Shown here: piece by piece, positions 1 to 7,892 of the stretch
Position numbering within the stretch: position 1 is the first letter of the stretch
How the letters are laid out: every line of letters begins with the position of its first letter
Assembly: GCA_951813575.1 (NCBI GenBank)
Contig: OX638375.1
Coordinates: 2,743,042 to 2,807,041 of the forward strand
DNA length: 64,000 nucleotides
Direction of reading: 5' to 3'
DNA from: Candidatus Binatia bacterium
GTDB lineage: Bacteria > Desulfobacterota > Binatia > UBA9968 > JAJDTQ01
Position numbers and translations under genes: made by a program
Notes under the pieces: generated by a model
Seen by the model: only the letters and a program-made list of their open reading frames with translations
Database searches by the model: none
What the model was told of the DNA's origin: nothing

Positions 1-331
1 ACCTCGGTGGCGTAGGCGCCGAAGGTGAGGCTCAGGGCCGACACGCCGGCGATGAAGGGGTTCGGCTCGAAGAAGCCGGTGGCGCCGAACAGTGCGGCCG
101 CGCGCCCGATGACGGCGGAGGCGCCGAAGTACACGATCAGGACCACCAGCAGCTCGGGTACGCCGCGCACCGCGGTGCGCAGCAGCCGCCGGCGGGACAT
201 CCGGGCCGCGGCCCCGCGAGGCCCAGGAGCAGGCCGCCGGCCAGGGAGGCGACCGCCAATCCCGCGGTCGCCAGCGCTCCGGCGGCGAGCTGGGTGCCGA
301 AGCCGAGGAGCACCGGCGGGAGCCCGTCCAT
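1..331 (-). pseudogene. Amino-acid ABC transporter permease, 5' part, frameshifted
   Basis: This is the N-terminal part of an integral-membrane permease of the HisM/ArtQ type, which would import polar amino acids with the binding protein just upstream. The ATG at 329-331 sits behind a GGAGG ribosome site and opens a hydrophobic helix (LAAGALATAGLAVASLAGG). Near 215-228 the frame is lost. The conserved continuation lies one frame over: MSRRRLLRTAVRGVPELLVV, then IVYFGASAVIG and FEPNPFIAGVSALSLTFGAY, the usual motif before the permease core. A single-base indel would join the two parts. The gene runs off the left edge, so the EAA loop is not seen. Either the transporter is decaying or the base call is wrong; the nonsense codon in the adjacent gene favours real decay slightly. 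Confidence 0.7.
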
Positions 332-349
332 CCGTGCCGCCTCCGGGAG

Positions 350-1114
350 CTAGTAGATGTCGAAGGGGAAGTATTTGGCGTTGATCTTTTTGTAGGTGCC
401 GTCGGCGAGAATGGCGGCCAGCGCGTCGTTGAGGCGTTGCCGCAGCACGTCATCCTCCTTGCGCACCGCGATGCCGATGCCTTCGTCCAGCTCGTAGGCC
501 TCGCCCACCAGCATGAAGCCGGCCCCCGCCTTGGTCTTCAGCCATTCGTGCAACACCAGGCCGTCGGCGAAGATGGCGTCGAGCCTGCGGGCGGCCAGGT
601 CGAGGTAGGCGTTGGTCTGGGTATCCTAAAGCTTGATCCTGGCGCCGCCGGCATTCTTTTCGAGCCAGCTCGCCGCAATGGTGGCGCGCTGGGCGCCGAT
701 GGTCTTGCCGGCAGGTTTCTCGGGATCGAAGCCGCCGTCCCTGGCGGCCACGAAGCGCACCTTGTTGCTGTAGTACTTGTCCGTGAAGCCGACGACCTTC
801 TTGCGCTCGGCGGTGATCGACATGCTCGCCACTATGGCGTCGTACTTTCCGGCCAGCAGCGCCGGGATGATGCCGTCCCAGTCCTGTGCCACCAGCTTGC
901 ACTGGACCTTCAAGCGCTCGCAGAGCGCCAGCGCGATGTCGATGTCGAAGCCCTTGAGCTGGCCGGACTGGTCGACCACGTTGAACGGCGGGTAGGCTCC
1001 TTCGCTGCCGATGCGGAGCGGGTTGGGCACGGCGTCATCCGCGTAACCCGTGTACGCGCCGAGCATCGCGAACGCAACCAGCGCCCTGGCCAAGTATGTA
1101 ATGAGCCGTTTCAC
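350..1114 (-). pseudogene. Polar amino-acid ABC transporter substrate-binding protein with in-frame TAG
   Basis: This is a periplasmic solute-binding protein of the lysine/arginine/ornithine/histidine family (SBP family 3), about 254 codons, which is normal length. A signal peptide (MKRLITYLARALVAFAMLGAY) is followed by the family hallmarks SEGAYPPFNVVD, KGFDIDIALAL, DWDGIIPALLAGKYDAI and SMSITAERKKVVGFTD. The reading frame is interrupted by TAG at 626-628 (ARIKL-stop-DTQTNAYLDLA). The same frame then continues without fault through LDAIFADGLVLHEWL and GIAVRKEDDVLRQ to a second TAG at 350-352. The homologous position is usually an aromatic residue, so one base change would restore it. The permease start lies 19 bases past the final stop, so this is an operon. 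A premature stop here should give a non-functional protein unless TAG is read through. Confidence 0.85.
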
Positions 1115-1311
1115 GTGTCCTCCGATCTGCCCACGGACGGGGCGTTTGCGTGCTCTGACGGAGCTTCAGTTCGTAAAGGGGATTCTCCGGGCTACAGCTT
1201 GGCGCTTCAAGGCGCGTGCCGTCAAGGTGCCGAACTTCACGCTGGCGCCATCGTTGCCCGCATCGGTCGTTGCGGGTTGCCCGAGCGGCGGGGAATTGGT
1301 TTACTCGACCC

Positions 1312-2223
1312 ATGGAGCCGACGACTTCCGCAGCATGGCGGCATGCGCGAACGGCGCTGCGGGGCCTGGCCTTGGGCGGGCTCGCGGCGGTGTTGTTCGT
1401 CTCGAGCGCGGCTGCCGGAGAAGGGCGGCTGCAACTTGCCTACAAGGTGTATTTCGTCGGGGTCCACGCCGCCAATCTCGGTCTCGGCGTCAGCTTCGAC
1501 GGGGCCGCGTATGACGCCGATGCGGCGGCGTACGATCTCCATGCCACAGCCTATGCGGTACAGGCGCGTTTCAAGACAACCGGCCTGGTCAAGGGACTGA
1601 CGCGCTGGAAGACGACGGCGTATTCGCGCGGAACGCTGGTTCTTGGGGATGTCGTGCCGGTCCGGGCAGGCTACCGGGACAAGCAGTGGTGGAGAAAGCG
1701 TCTCGTCGAGCTCGGCTTCGACCAGGGAACGCCGAAGCTCGTGCGCATGAAGCCCCGCAAGGAGCCCAGGGTTTCTCCCTCCCAGCTCAAGGGAGCGCTG
1801 GACCCCGCCGGCGCCTTCCTCGCGTTGCTTGCCCGTTTCGATGCCGGGCAGGGATGCGGGATGCGCATTCCCATCTTCGACGGACGCCGTCTCCGTGAGC
1901 TCGTGGGCGAGACGGACGGAGACGGCACCGGCCGGCTTGAGGCCAACCGGTACTCGCCCTTTGCCGGCCCCACGGTCGACTGCCGCGTCCGGGTCGCAAG
2001 GAAGGCGGGATTCAAGCGGAGATCCGACGGGCAGGAGCGCAAAGACATCGAGGTGCAGCTCCGGATGGCGCGCGTGTTCGACGAGATGCCGCCGGTGCCC
2101 GTCCGGCTTGCCAGCGACACCCGGTACGGGGCGCTGGCCGCGCACCTGGTCCGAGCGAACCTGGACGCGGCCGGCCTGAAGCGCGAACTGCGTCCCCGCC
2201 CCGGCAGGAAACGCCGCCGGTAG
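1312..2223 (+). CDS. DUF3108 family secreted protein
   Basis: This is a 303-residue protein with a signal peptide (about residues 15-35: ALRGLALGGLAAVLFVSSAA). The mature part begins LQLAYKVYFVGVHAANLGL, the typical opening of DUF3108 proteins, which are predicted periplasmic or outer-membrane-associated beta-rich proteins of unknown role. The ATG at 1312 is chosen because the signal peptide begins shortly after it; the open frame extends further upstream without a good signal sequence. The C-terminus is very basic (RPRPGRKRRR). It is transcribed divergently from the ABC binding protein and convergently with the downstream exporter, whose stop codon abuts its own TAG. Biochemical function is not known for the family. 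Confidence 0.75.
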   Translation: MEPTTSAAWRHARTALRGLALGGLAAVLFVSSAAAGEGRLQLAYKVYFVGVHAANLGLGVSFDGAAYDADAAAYDLHATAYAVQARFKTTGLVKGLTRWKTTAYSRGTLVLGDVVPVRAGYRDKQWWRKRLVELGFDQGTPKLVRMKPRKEPRVSPSQLKGALDPAGAFLALLARFDAGQGCGMRIPIFDGRRLRELVGETDGDGTGRLEANRYSPFAGPTVDCRVRVARKAGFKRRSDGQERKDIEVQLRMARVFDEMPPVPVRLASDTRYGALAAHLVRANLDAAGLKRELRPRPGRKRRR

Positions 2224-3417
2224 TCAGGCTTTCTCGTCTGCTGCCTCGCCACGCACGGGATCCCGGCTGCGTGGTGCGCCTCCCTCTCCCTCGGCCCATT
2301 TCATTGCAGCGAAGGCGCCCGCTCCGAAGACCGCGTAAGCGGCAATGTGGGCGTACATGGTTCCATCGAAGTTCAGGCCCACGAGTGCACCCAGCGGTAG
2401 CGCGATGAAGGTGGGGAGGGAAGCGACCACGGACGCTCCCACTCCGGCGATGTGGCCCAGGGGCTCCATGGCGAGCGCATTGAGATTTCCGAAGAGGAAT
2501 CCGACGCTCGAAAAGACGACGAGCATGTAGGCCATGAACAGCCACAACGGAGGGAGCCCGTCGAAGGCCCATGCCAGCGGCCACGAAACGACCGAGGCCA
2601 ATGTGATGGACACCGTCGCCGTCATCGCGACCCGGCGCATCCCATGCTTCAACACGACGCGGCCGTTCATGAGCGAGGCGCAACCGATGGCAAGGGCCAG
2701 CGTTCCGAAATAGGCCGGAAAGAGCGCGCCGGTCCTGTAGGCTTCCTGGAAGATTTGTTGGGCAGAGCTCAGATAGGCGACGAACGACGCCAACACGCAT
2801 CCTGTGGCGAGGGTATATCCCAGCGCGGTCCGAATCCTCAGGATTTCCAGGACGGCTCCGCCGATGGTCCGCGGGGAGAACGGTCGCCGGCGGGCGACGG
2901 GCAGGGTCTCCGGCTGCCGGAGCGCGAACCATGCGAACGCGATGGCGGCGACGGCGAACAACATGGCGAATATCGCGCGCCAGCCTCCCAGCCACAGGAT
3001 CCCCTGTCCGAGGGCCGGAGCGACAGCGGGAACGAGGATGAACACGGCCATGGCGAAGGACATGAGACGGGCCATTTGCCGTCCTTCATACTGATCGCGC
3101 ACCAGGGCTATGATCACGATGCGCGGTCCGGCGACCCCGATGCCCTGCAGGACACGGCTCGCGATCATCACCTCGAAGGTGGGCGCGAAGACGCTCATGA
3201 GGCATCCCGTCATGAACAGGACGACGCCGGTATGGATAGCGGTCCTGCGGCCAAAGCGATCGGAGAGCGGGCCGAAAGCCATCTGGCCAAGGCCGAGGCC
3301 GAGGAAAAGAGCCGTGACGACGAACTGCACGTCGTTTCGGCGCGCCGCCCCGAGGTCGTCGCCGATGGCGGGCAGCGCCGGCAGCATCACGTCGGTGCTG
3401 AGCGCGGGGAGCGACAT
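2224..3417 (-). CDS. Bcr/CflA-type MFS drug-efflux transporter (N-terminus interrupted by TAG)
   Basis: This is a major facilitator with 12 predicted helices, probably a proton-driven drug exporter of the Bcr/CflA subfamily. It shows the family start (STDVMLPALPAIGDDLG), motif A (GPLSDRFGRRTAIHTG) and the motif C region (RVLQGIGVAGPRIVIIAL). The ATG at 3415-3417 falls inside the first helix. The same frame reads upstream through RLGEFVPLVALL, which completes helix 1, to a TAG at 3484-3486. Beyond that stop it continues to an ATG at 3577-3579 (MGTLFNSPDKSRRR...GKE). The native gene was therefore probably about 451 codons with a nonsense codon at position 32, or it starts at a non-standard codon. 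The shortened form would lack most of helix 1, so function is doubtful. Confidence 0.8.
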   Translation of the reverse strand: MSLPALSTDVMLPALPAIGDDLGAARRNDVQFVVTALFLGLGLGQMAFGPLSDRFGRRTAIHTGVVLFMTGCLMSVFAPTFEVMIASRVLQGIGVAGPRIVIIALVRDQYEGRQMARLMSFAMAVFILVPAVAPALGQGILWLGGWRAIFAMLFAVAAIAFAWFALRQPETLPVARRRPFSPRTIGGAVLEILRIRTALGYTLATGCVLASFVAYLSSAQQIFQEAYRTGALFPAYFGTLALAIGCASLMNGRVVLKHGMRRVAMTATVSITLASVVSWPLAWAFDGLPPLWLFMAYMLVVFSSVGFLFGNLNALAMEPLGHIAGVGASVVASLPTFIALPLGALVGLNFDGTMYAHIAAYAVFGAGAFAAMKWAEGEGGAPRSRDPVRGEAADEKA

Positions 3418-3595
3418 CAGGAGGGCGACGAGGGGAACGAACTCGCCGAGACGGAGGGCGGGCGTTCGATTTTGAACTGGATTCTACTCCTTCCCCAGGA
3501 AGCACGTCGCCGGGTTGTTGGAATCCTCCGGCTGTAAGCGGCGCCTGGACTTGTCAGGACTGTTGAAGAGGGTTCCCATGAGGGATGCCTCTTAA

Positions 3596-3610
3596 GTGAG
3601 TTGCACTCAC
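3596..3610. promoter_or_regulatory. Perfect inverted repeat, operator-like
   Basis: GTGAGT-TGC-ACTCAC is a perfect 6-base inverted repeat with a 3-base centre. It lies 17 bases upstream of the extended exporter start at 3579. Small palindromes of this form upstream of efflux genes are typical of TetR-family operators, but no regulator gene lies alongside. The regulatory role is inferred. Confidence 0.35.
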
Positions 3611-3697
3611 ATGCATATTATTGTCCGGTGGGTTGAGGCAACCGGTTCGAAAGGGAGGCGGCGGAGTTGGCCCGGGAAACCGGGTCAGCGAGTGGTG

Positions 3698-4051
3698 TCA
3701 GGGAAAGAAGACCAGCTTGACCAGCAAGGCGACAATGGTCGGGCCGAAGGTGAACACGGCCAGTTTCATGACTGCAAATTCACGCTTGAGCGCGCCGATC
3801 TCGTCCTTCAACTCGGCCCTAAGTTCGGCCATCTCTTGCTTGAGCTCGGCCTTGAACTCGGCCATCTCTTGCCTGAGCTCGGCTTTGAACTCGGCAAAAT
3901 CTTGCCTGGTATCGGCCTTGAATTCGGCCAGGTCTTGCCTGGTAGCGAGGGTCTCCACCATCGGAATCGCGCCGGCGGCCGCCTTGGCCTTGTCGTCGGG
4001 AGCTCCCGCCGCAACCAGGGCGTCGTAGACCTCTGAAACGATCAAGCTCAT
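3698..4051 (-). CDS. Small coiled-coil membrane protein with internal repeats (copy 1)
   Basis: This is a 117-residue protein with three parts. The N-terminal block is SLIVSEVYDALVAAGAPDDKAKAAAGAIP. A middle coiled coil (about residues 32-93) is built from near-identical 11-residue units such as RQDFAEFKAEL, RQEMAEFKAEL, KQEMAEFKAEL and KQEMAELRAEL. A C-terminal membrane helix (FGPTIVALLVKLVFFP) ends the protein. The start at 4049-4051 is chosen because a homologue at 23914-24285 begins at the same point. The plan resembles CCDC90/DUF1640-type coiled-coil membrane proteins. It stands alone between the exporter and the aromatic cassette. Function is unknown. Confidence 0.7.
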   Translation of the reverse strand: MSLIVSEVYDALVAAGAPDDKAKAAAGAIPMVETLATRQDLAEFKADTRQDFAEFKAELRQEMAEFKAELKQEMAELRAELKDEIGALKREFAVMKLAVFTFGPTIVALLVKLVFFP

Positions 4052-4280
4052 CGGGTCGTTCTCCAGACGTGCTCCGCGCCCGATGCAAACCCCATGGCAC
4101 CAGCAAACCGCGGGAATGTCAAGTACTGTAGCAACCGGTCCAAATGGGGAGGCGTGACGATCATATGAACATCTATCGGCAATGGATGCGGGAACCTTAG
4201 TCGTCGCTCCGCATCTTGACACCCAGGGAGCATTTGGTTGGTGTACGAGCCTGATCCATTGGAGGAAACCTCAGCGGCTC

Positions 4281-5231
4281 ATGGCCAACAAAGTACTGAG
4301 AGTCGGCGTAGCCGGCCTCGGGGAAGCGGCTACGGAGTTCCTGCCCGACTACGCCGGCGACCCCCGCGTCCGGCTGCTGGCGGCCGCGGACCAGCGGACC
4401 GCCGCCCGCGAGCGGTTCACGGCGGAGATCAAGGGCAAGGCCTACCCTACGGTCGAGGAACTCTGCGACGACCCCGACATCGACATCGTCTACGTCAGCA
4501 CGCCTCACGAGCTTCACCACCGGCACGTGTTGACCGCCCTGCGGGCCGGGAAGCACGTCATCGTCGAGAAGCCCATGGCCCTCTCGGTCGAGGACTGCGA
4601 GGCCATGAACCGGGAAGCGGAGGGCCGCGGGCTCCAGATCCTGTGCGGGCACAACCACAGCTACGACGCGCCCGTGACCCGCATGCGCGAGATCGTCAGG
4701 AGCGGCGAGCTGGGCCGCCTGCGCATGATCAACACCTGGAACTTCAACGACTTCATGGTACGGCCGTATCCCGACTTCGCCCTGGAGATGAGCCGCGGTG
4801 TGGTGTTGAACCAGGGACCGCACCAGGTGGAGATCGTCCGCTTGCTGGGGGGCGGCATGGTGCGCAGCGTGCGTGCCATGGCCGGAAGCTGGGACGAGAC
4901 GCGTCCGGGCGAGGGCGCGTACGCGTGCTACCTGGAGTTCGAGGACGGCACTCCCGCCAGCCTGGTCTTCAACGGCTACGGCTTCTTCGATACCGCGGAG
5001 CTTTTCTGGTGGATCGGAGAGGGAGGCACGCCCCGTTATCCGGGCAAGCACGCCGGTTCCCGGCGGAACTACCGGCAGCTCAGGGACCTGGACCCGGCCG
5101 AGCGCGAGAGACTGCTGGAAGACCTCAAGACCCGGATGCGCTACGGCGACGTGGGGCTGGGACAACACGCGGCCATGCCCGAGGGTTGGGAGAAGGGCGG
5201 GTTCCGTTCCGGCGACGGCGTAGCGCAGTAG
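4281..5231 (+). CDS. Gfo/Idh/MocA dehydrogenase (phthalate dihydrodiol type), ended early by TAG
   Basis: This is an NAD(P)-dependent dehydrogenase of the Gfo/Idh/MocA family, similar in build to the dihydrodiol dehydrogenases of phthalate catabolism. The Rossmann fold opens VGVAGLGEAATEFLPDY, followed by the conserved EKPMALS lysine motif near residue 98 and a catalytic-domain NQGPHQVEIVRLLGGG. The ATG at 4281 follows a GGAGGAAACC region. The frame stops at TAG 5229-5231 (GDGVAQ-stop), but the same frame continues RHQPFFGLTVVSCEKGDMRQ and so on to 5528, which supplies the missing C-terminal strands. The product as coded is 316 residues against about 415 for the restored gene. Neighbours are a LigB-type and a Rieske dioxygenase, which fits a phthalate-like pathway. 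Confidence 0.8.
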   Translation: MANKVLRVGVAGLGEAATEFLPDYAGDPRVRLLAAADQRTAARERFTAEIKGKAYPTVEELCDDPDIDIVYVSTPHELHHRHVLTALRAGKHVIVEKPMALSVEDCEAMNREAEGRGLQILCGHNHSYDAPVTRMREIVRSGELGRLRMINTWNFNDFMVRPYPDFALEMSRGVVLNQGPHQVEIVRLLGGGMVRSVRAMAGSWDETRPGEGAYACYLEFEDGTPASLVFNGYGFFDTAELFWWIGEGGTPRYPGKHAGSRRNYRQLRDLDPAERERLLEDLKTRMRYGDVGLGQHAAMPEGWEKGGFRSGDGVAQ

Positions 5232-5258
5232 CGGCACCAGCCCTTCTTCGGCCTAACC

Positions 5259-5528
5259 GTGGTGAGCTGTGAGAAGGGCGACATGCGGCAGTCCCGGGAC
5301 CATATCCAGGTCTATGGCGACACGAAACGGGAGATCCACGTGAGTCAGGAACGGGTCCGGCGACGGGCCGAGATCGACGAGATGTACGGCTCCCTGGTGG
5401 AGGGACGGCCGCTGTTGCACAGCGGCCGCTGGGGTCAGGCCACCATCGAGGTCTGCGCCGCCATCCTCCAGTCCACCAGGGAACGGCGCGAGATCCGGCT
5501 GTCCCACCAGGTGCCGTTCCCCGACTGA
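5259..5528 (+). pseudogene. C-terminal segment of the Gfo/Idh/MocA dehydrogenase after the in-frame TAG
   Basis: This is the same reading frame as the dehydrogenase that stops at 5231. It carries what looks like the family C-terminus: VVSCEKGDMRQS, HIQVYGDTKREIHV, EIDEMYGSLVEGRPLLHSGR, WGQATIEVCAAILQST and EIRLSHQVPFPD. A GTG at 5259 could in principle start translation, but there is no ribosome site and the segment lacks the nucleotide fold. It is best read as the tail of one gene of about 415 codons. The ring-cleavage dioxygenase begins 17 bases after the TGA. Confidence 0.75.
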
Positions 5529-5545
5529 ACGGTGGCGAGGAATCC

Positions 5546-6511
5546 ATGGCATCCATCGTCGCCGGCATGGCATCGTCACACGCCTTCACCCTGGTCGATC
5601 CCGATAGCTGGGACCGCAGACGGGAGCGGAACCGGGGCGGCTACCGCCACCGGTACGGGGTGGATCCGCCGGTGCTTCCCGCCGTGACGGAAAAGCTCGC
5701 GCTGGAGACCCCGGACGCGCGACAGGAGCGATACCGCCGGATCCGCGCCGGACTGGATTCCCTGAGGGAGGCGGCGCGGCGCAAGCGGCTCGACGCCATC
5801 GTCGTGATCGGCGCCGACCAGGACGAGAACTTCACGGAAGCGAACCTGCCGCAGATCGCCATCTATCAGGGCGGCGAGTTCCATACCACCGAGCGCGGCG
5901 AGGGCGGGCGCCGCCGTGGGACCCGGTATCCATGCCACCCGGGGCTGGCCCGGGACCTGCTGCACGGACTGGTGGAGCGCGAGTTCGACGTGGCGTCCTG
6001 CGGTTCCTTCCCAAGAGACGAGCTGCTCTCCCACGCCCACGGACCGGTCCTCCAGACCGTCACCCCCGAGGCTCACGTCCCGGTAGTGCTGGTTTTCGTC
6101 AACGCCATCCACCTGCCGGCCATCAGCCCCGGGCGATGCTACCGCCTCGGGCAGGCCGTCCGCGAGATCGTATGCGAGGGGCGATCCGCCGAGCGCGTGG
6201 CGTTGTACGCCTCGGGCGGTCTGTCGCATTTTACCGCGGGGTATCCGTGGCCCCATTACCGCGGCGCCCACGCCTACGGCTCCATCAGCGAGGAGTTCGA
6301 CGCGGGGCTTCTGCGGCACATGCGCGAGGGGCAGGGGCGGAAACTGGCGGACCTCACCTCGGACGATCTCCTGGAACACGGCAACATCGAGCTGAGGAGC
6401 TGGATCACCGTCCTGGGGGCGCTGGGGGACGCGCGTCCCGAGTTGCTGTGCTACGAACCTTTCTACAGCGCCCTCATGGGGATGGGCGTGGCGTACTGGG
6501 ATCTGGAATAG
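5546..6511 (+). CDS. LigB-type extradiol ring-cleavage dioxygenase (class III)
   Basis: This is a 321-residue non-haem Fe(II) dioxygenase of the protocatechuate 4,5-dioxygenase beta (LigB) class, which opens catecholic rings next to the diol. Family features are GMASSHAFTLVDPDSWD at the start (metal-ligand histidine), IVVIGADQDENF near residue 92, HVPVVLVFVNAIHLPA, and the ASGGLSHF segment near residue 227 with the conserved histidine. A GAGGAA site precedes the ATG. It lies 17 bases after the dehydrogenase tail and 29 bases before the Rieske oxygenase, so the three form an operon. Together they suggest hydroxylation, re-aromatisation and ring opening of a phthalate-like acid. The exact substrate is not readable. 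Confidence 0.8.
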   Translation: MASIVAGMASSHAFTLVDPDSWDRRRERNRGGYRHRYGVDPPVLPAVTEKLALETPDARQERYRRIRAGLDSLREAARRKRLDAIVVIGADQDENFTEANLPQIAIYQGGEFHTTERGEGGRRRGTRYPCHPGLARDLLHGLVEREFDVASCGSFPRDELLSHAHGPVLQTVTPEAHVPVVLVFVNAIHLPAISPGRCYRLGQAVREIVCEGRSAERVALYASGGLSHFTAGYPWPHYRGAHAYGSISEEFDAGLLRHMREGQGRKLADLTSDDLLEHGNIELRSWITVLGALGDARPELLCYEPFYSALMGMGVAYWDLE

Positions 6512-6540
6512 GCGTTTGCGCGCGTTTTCCGGAGGTATGC

Positions 6541-7830
6541 ATGAACGTCGAGGAAAGCGAGCTGTTGACGCGGACCGGGCCGGGCACGCCGTGCGGGGAG
6601 CTGATGCGGCGTTACTGGCAGCCGGTGGCGCTGGTGGAGGAGATTCCTCCCGGCGGGGCGCCGCTGCCGATCCGGATACTCAGCGAGGACCTGGTACTGT
6701 TCCGGGACCCGGAGGACCGCATCGGCCTGCTGGACCTGCACTGCGCCCACCGGGGCGCGGACTTGAGCTACGGGCGTGTCGAGGACGGCGGGCTGAGGTG
6801 CATCTACCACGGCTGGCTTTACGACGTGCAGGGGCGCGTGCTGGACATGCCGGGCGAGCCCGGCGGAGGCACGCCGGAGTGCCGCGCGGGCATCCGCCAG
6901 AAGGCCTATCCGTGCACGGTCAGGAACGGCACCGTGTTCGCCTATATGGGTCCCGGGGAAGCGCCGTGCTTCCCGAGCTACGAGTTCCTCTCCGCGCCCG
7001 TGGATCACGGGTTCGCCATCAAGCTCCTTCACGAGTGCAACTACCTGCAGGCCAACGAGGGCAACATCGACCTGTCGCATCTCACGTTCCTCCACTACAC
7101 GCGCTTCAACCGCGGCATCGGCGGCGAGGTGGGGAGCCGGCCGCTGCCGACTCAGAAGACGGTTTCCGGCAGGTCGGCCGCGGGCAGCGAGGAGTTCGAC
7201 GTGGAGCTCACCGGCCACGGGCTGCGCAGCTACAAGCTGCGGCGAGACCTCGAGGAACAGCAATACCACCTCTACATCACGCAGTTCGTGCTGCCCAACT
7301 GCACCACGTTTCCCGGGACCTTTCGCGGCTGGCGTGGCTACGGGGTCAATTGGCACGTCCCCATCGACGACACGCATCACTGGAAGTTCACCTTCGAGTT
7401 CCGCAGGGACGAGCCCGTCGACAAGGAGAAGATACGGAACAGCCGGGCGGGCATGACGCCCGACTACCGGGCGCTGATCAACAAGGAGAACCGCTACCGG
7501 CAGAACCGGGAGCTGATGGCCCGGGAGAGCTATACGGGAATCGGGAAGACCACGGCCGGACGCTACAACTTCCAAGTCCAGGACCTTTGGGCCACGGAGG
7601 GGCAGGGTCCGGTGCAGGACCGGACCGGGGAGCACCTGATGCCCAGCGACCGGGCCGTGGTGGCGGCGCGGAAGGTGCTGTTCAATGCCATCCGGGACCC
7701 CGAGGCCAACCGGTTCCGGCTGGTGACCCTGAACGAGGTGATCCCGGACAGCAAGCACTGGCGGGAGAGAGCCAGGGAGCTGGAAGGCGACGTGACCTTC
7801 GGGGCCGCGCCATCATCGGCGAATCCCTAG
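6541..7830 (+). CDS. Rieske oxygenase, phthalate 4,5-dioxygenase-like large subunit
   Basis: This is a 429-residue Rieske non-haem iron oxygenase of the phthalate-dioxygenase/VanA-like class, usually alpha-only enzymes fed by a separate reductase. The Rieske cluster motif is CAHRGADLS followed by CIYHGWLYD (about residues 62-85). The mononuclear iron site is NEGNIDLSHLTFLHYTRF near residues 176-193, with the expected His-x4-His spacing. The ATG at 6541 follows GGAGGT. It ends TAG at 7828-7830, and that TAG is the first three bases of a short TAGTGTCCTGTC sequence matching the end of the MITE at 26166. No reductase gene lies nearby, so electrons must come from elsewhere. Confidence 0.82.
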   Translation: MNVEESELLTRTGPGTPCGELMRRYWQPVALVEEIPPGGAPLPIRILSEDLVLFRDPEDRIGLLDLHCAHRGADLSYGRVEDGGLRCIYHGWLYDVQGRVLDMPGEPGGGTPECRAGIRQKAYPCTVRNGTVFAYMGPGEAPCFPSYEFLSAPVDHGFAIKLLHECNYLQANEGNIDLSHLTFLHYTRFNRGIGGEVGSRPLPTQKTVSGRSAAGSEEFDVELTGHGLRSYKLRRDLEEQQYHLYITQFVLPNCTTFPGTFRGWRGYGVNWHVPIDDTHHWKFTFEFRRDEPVDKEKIRNSRAGMTPDYRALINKENRYRQNRELMARESYTGIGKTTAGRYNFQVQDLWATEGQGPVQDRTGEHLMPSDRAVVAARKVLFNAIRDPEANRFRLVTLNEVIPDSKHWRERARELEGDVTFGAAPSSANP

Positions 7831-7839
7831 TGTCCTGTC
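7828..7839. repeat. MITE-end-like sequence overlapping the Rieske gene stop
   Basis: TAGTGTCCTGTC here is identical to the outer 12 bases of the terminal inverted repeat of the MITE at 26166-26328. Only this one end is recognisable, so it may be a remnant or solo end. Its TAG provides the stop codon of the upstream gene. Confidence 0.4.
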
Positions 7840-7892
7840 CATCGGTCATTCAGGGCGCGGAGCTCCGCAACGGTTTCCGCCATCCGGTACAC

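Noticed and set aside
4216-4221. TTGACA upstream of the Gfo/Idh/MocA gene as a promoter
   Set aside because: The -10 position reads TGTACG, a poor match, so I did not list it as a feature.
350-5528. TAG reassigned to an amino acid throughout this genome
   Set aside because: TAG is a normal terminal stop of many complete genes in the window (for example ends at 2223, 6511, 7830, 9918), so only partial suppression or mutation is possible.
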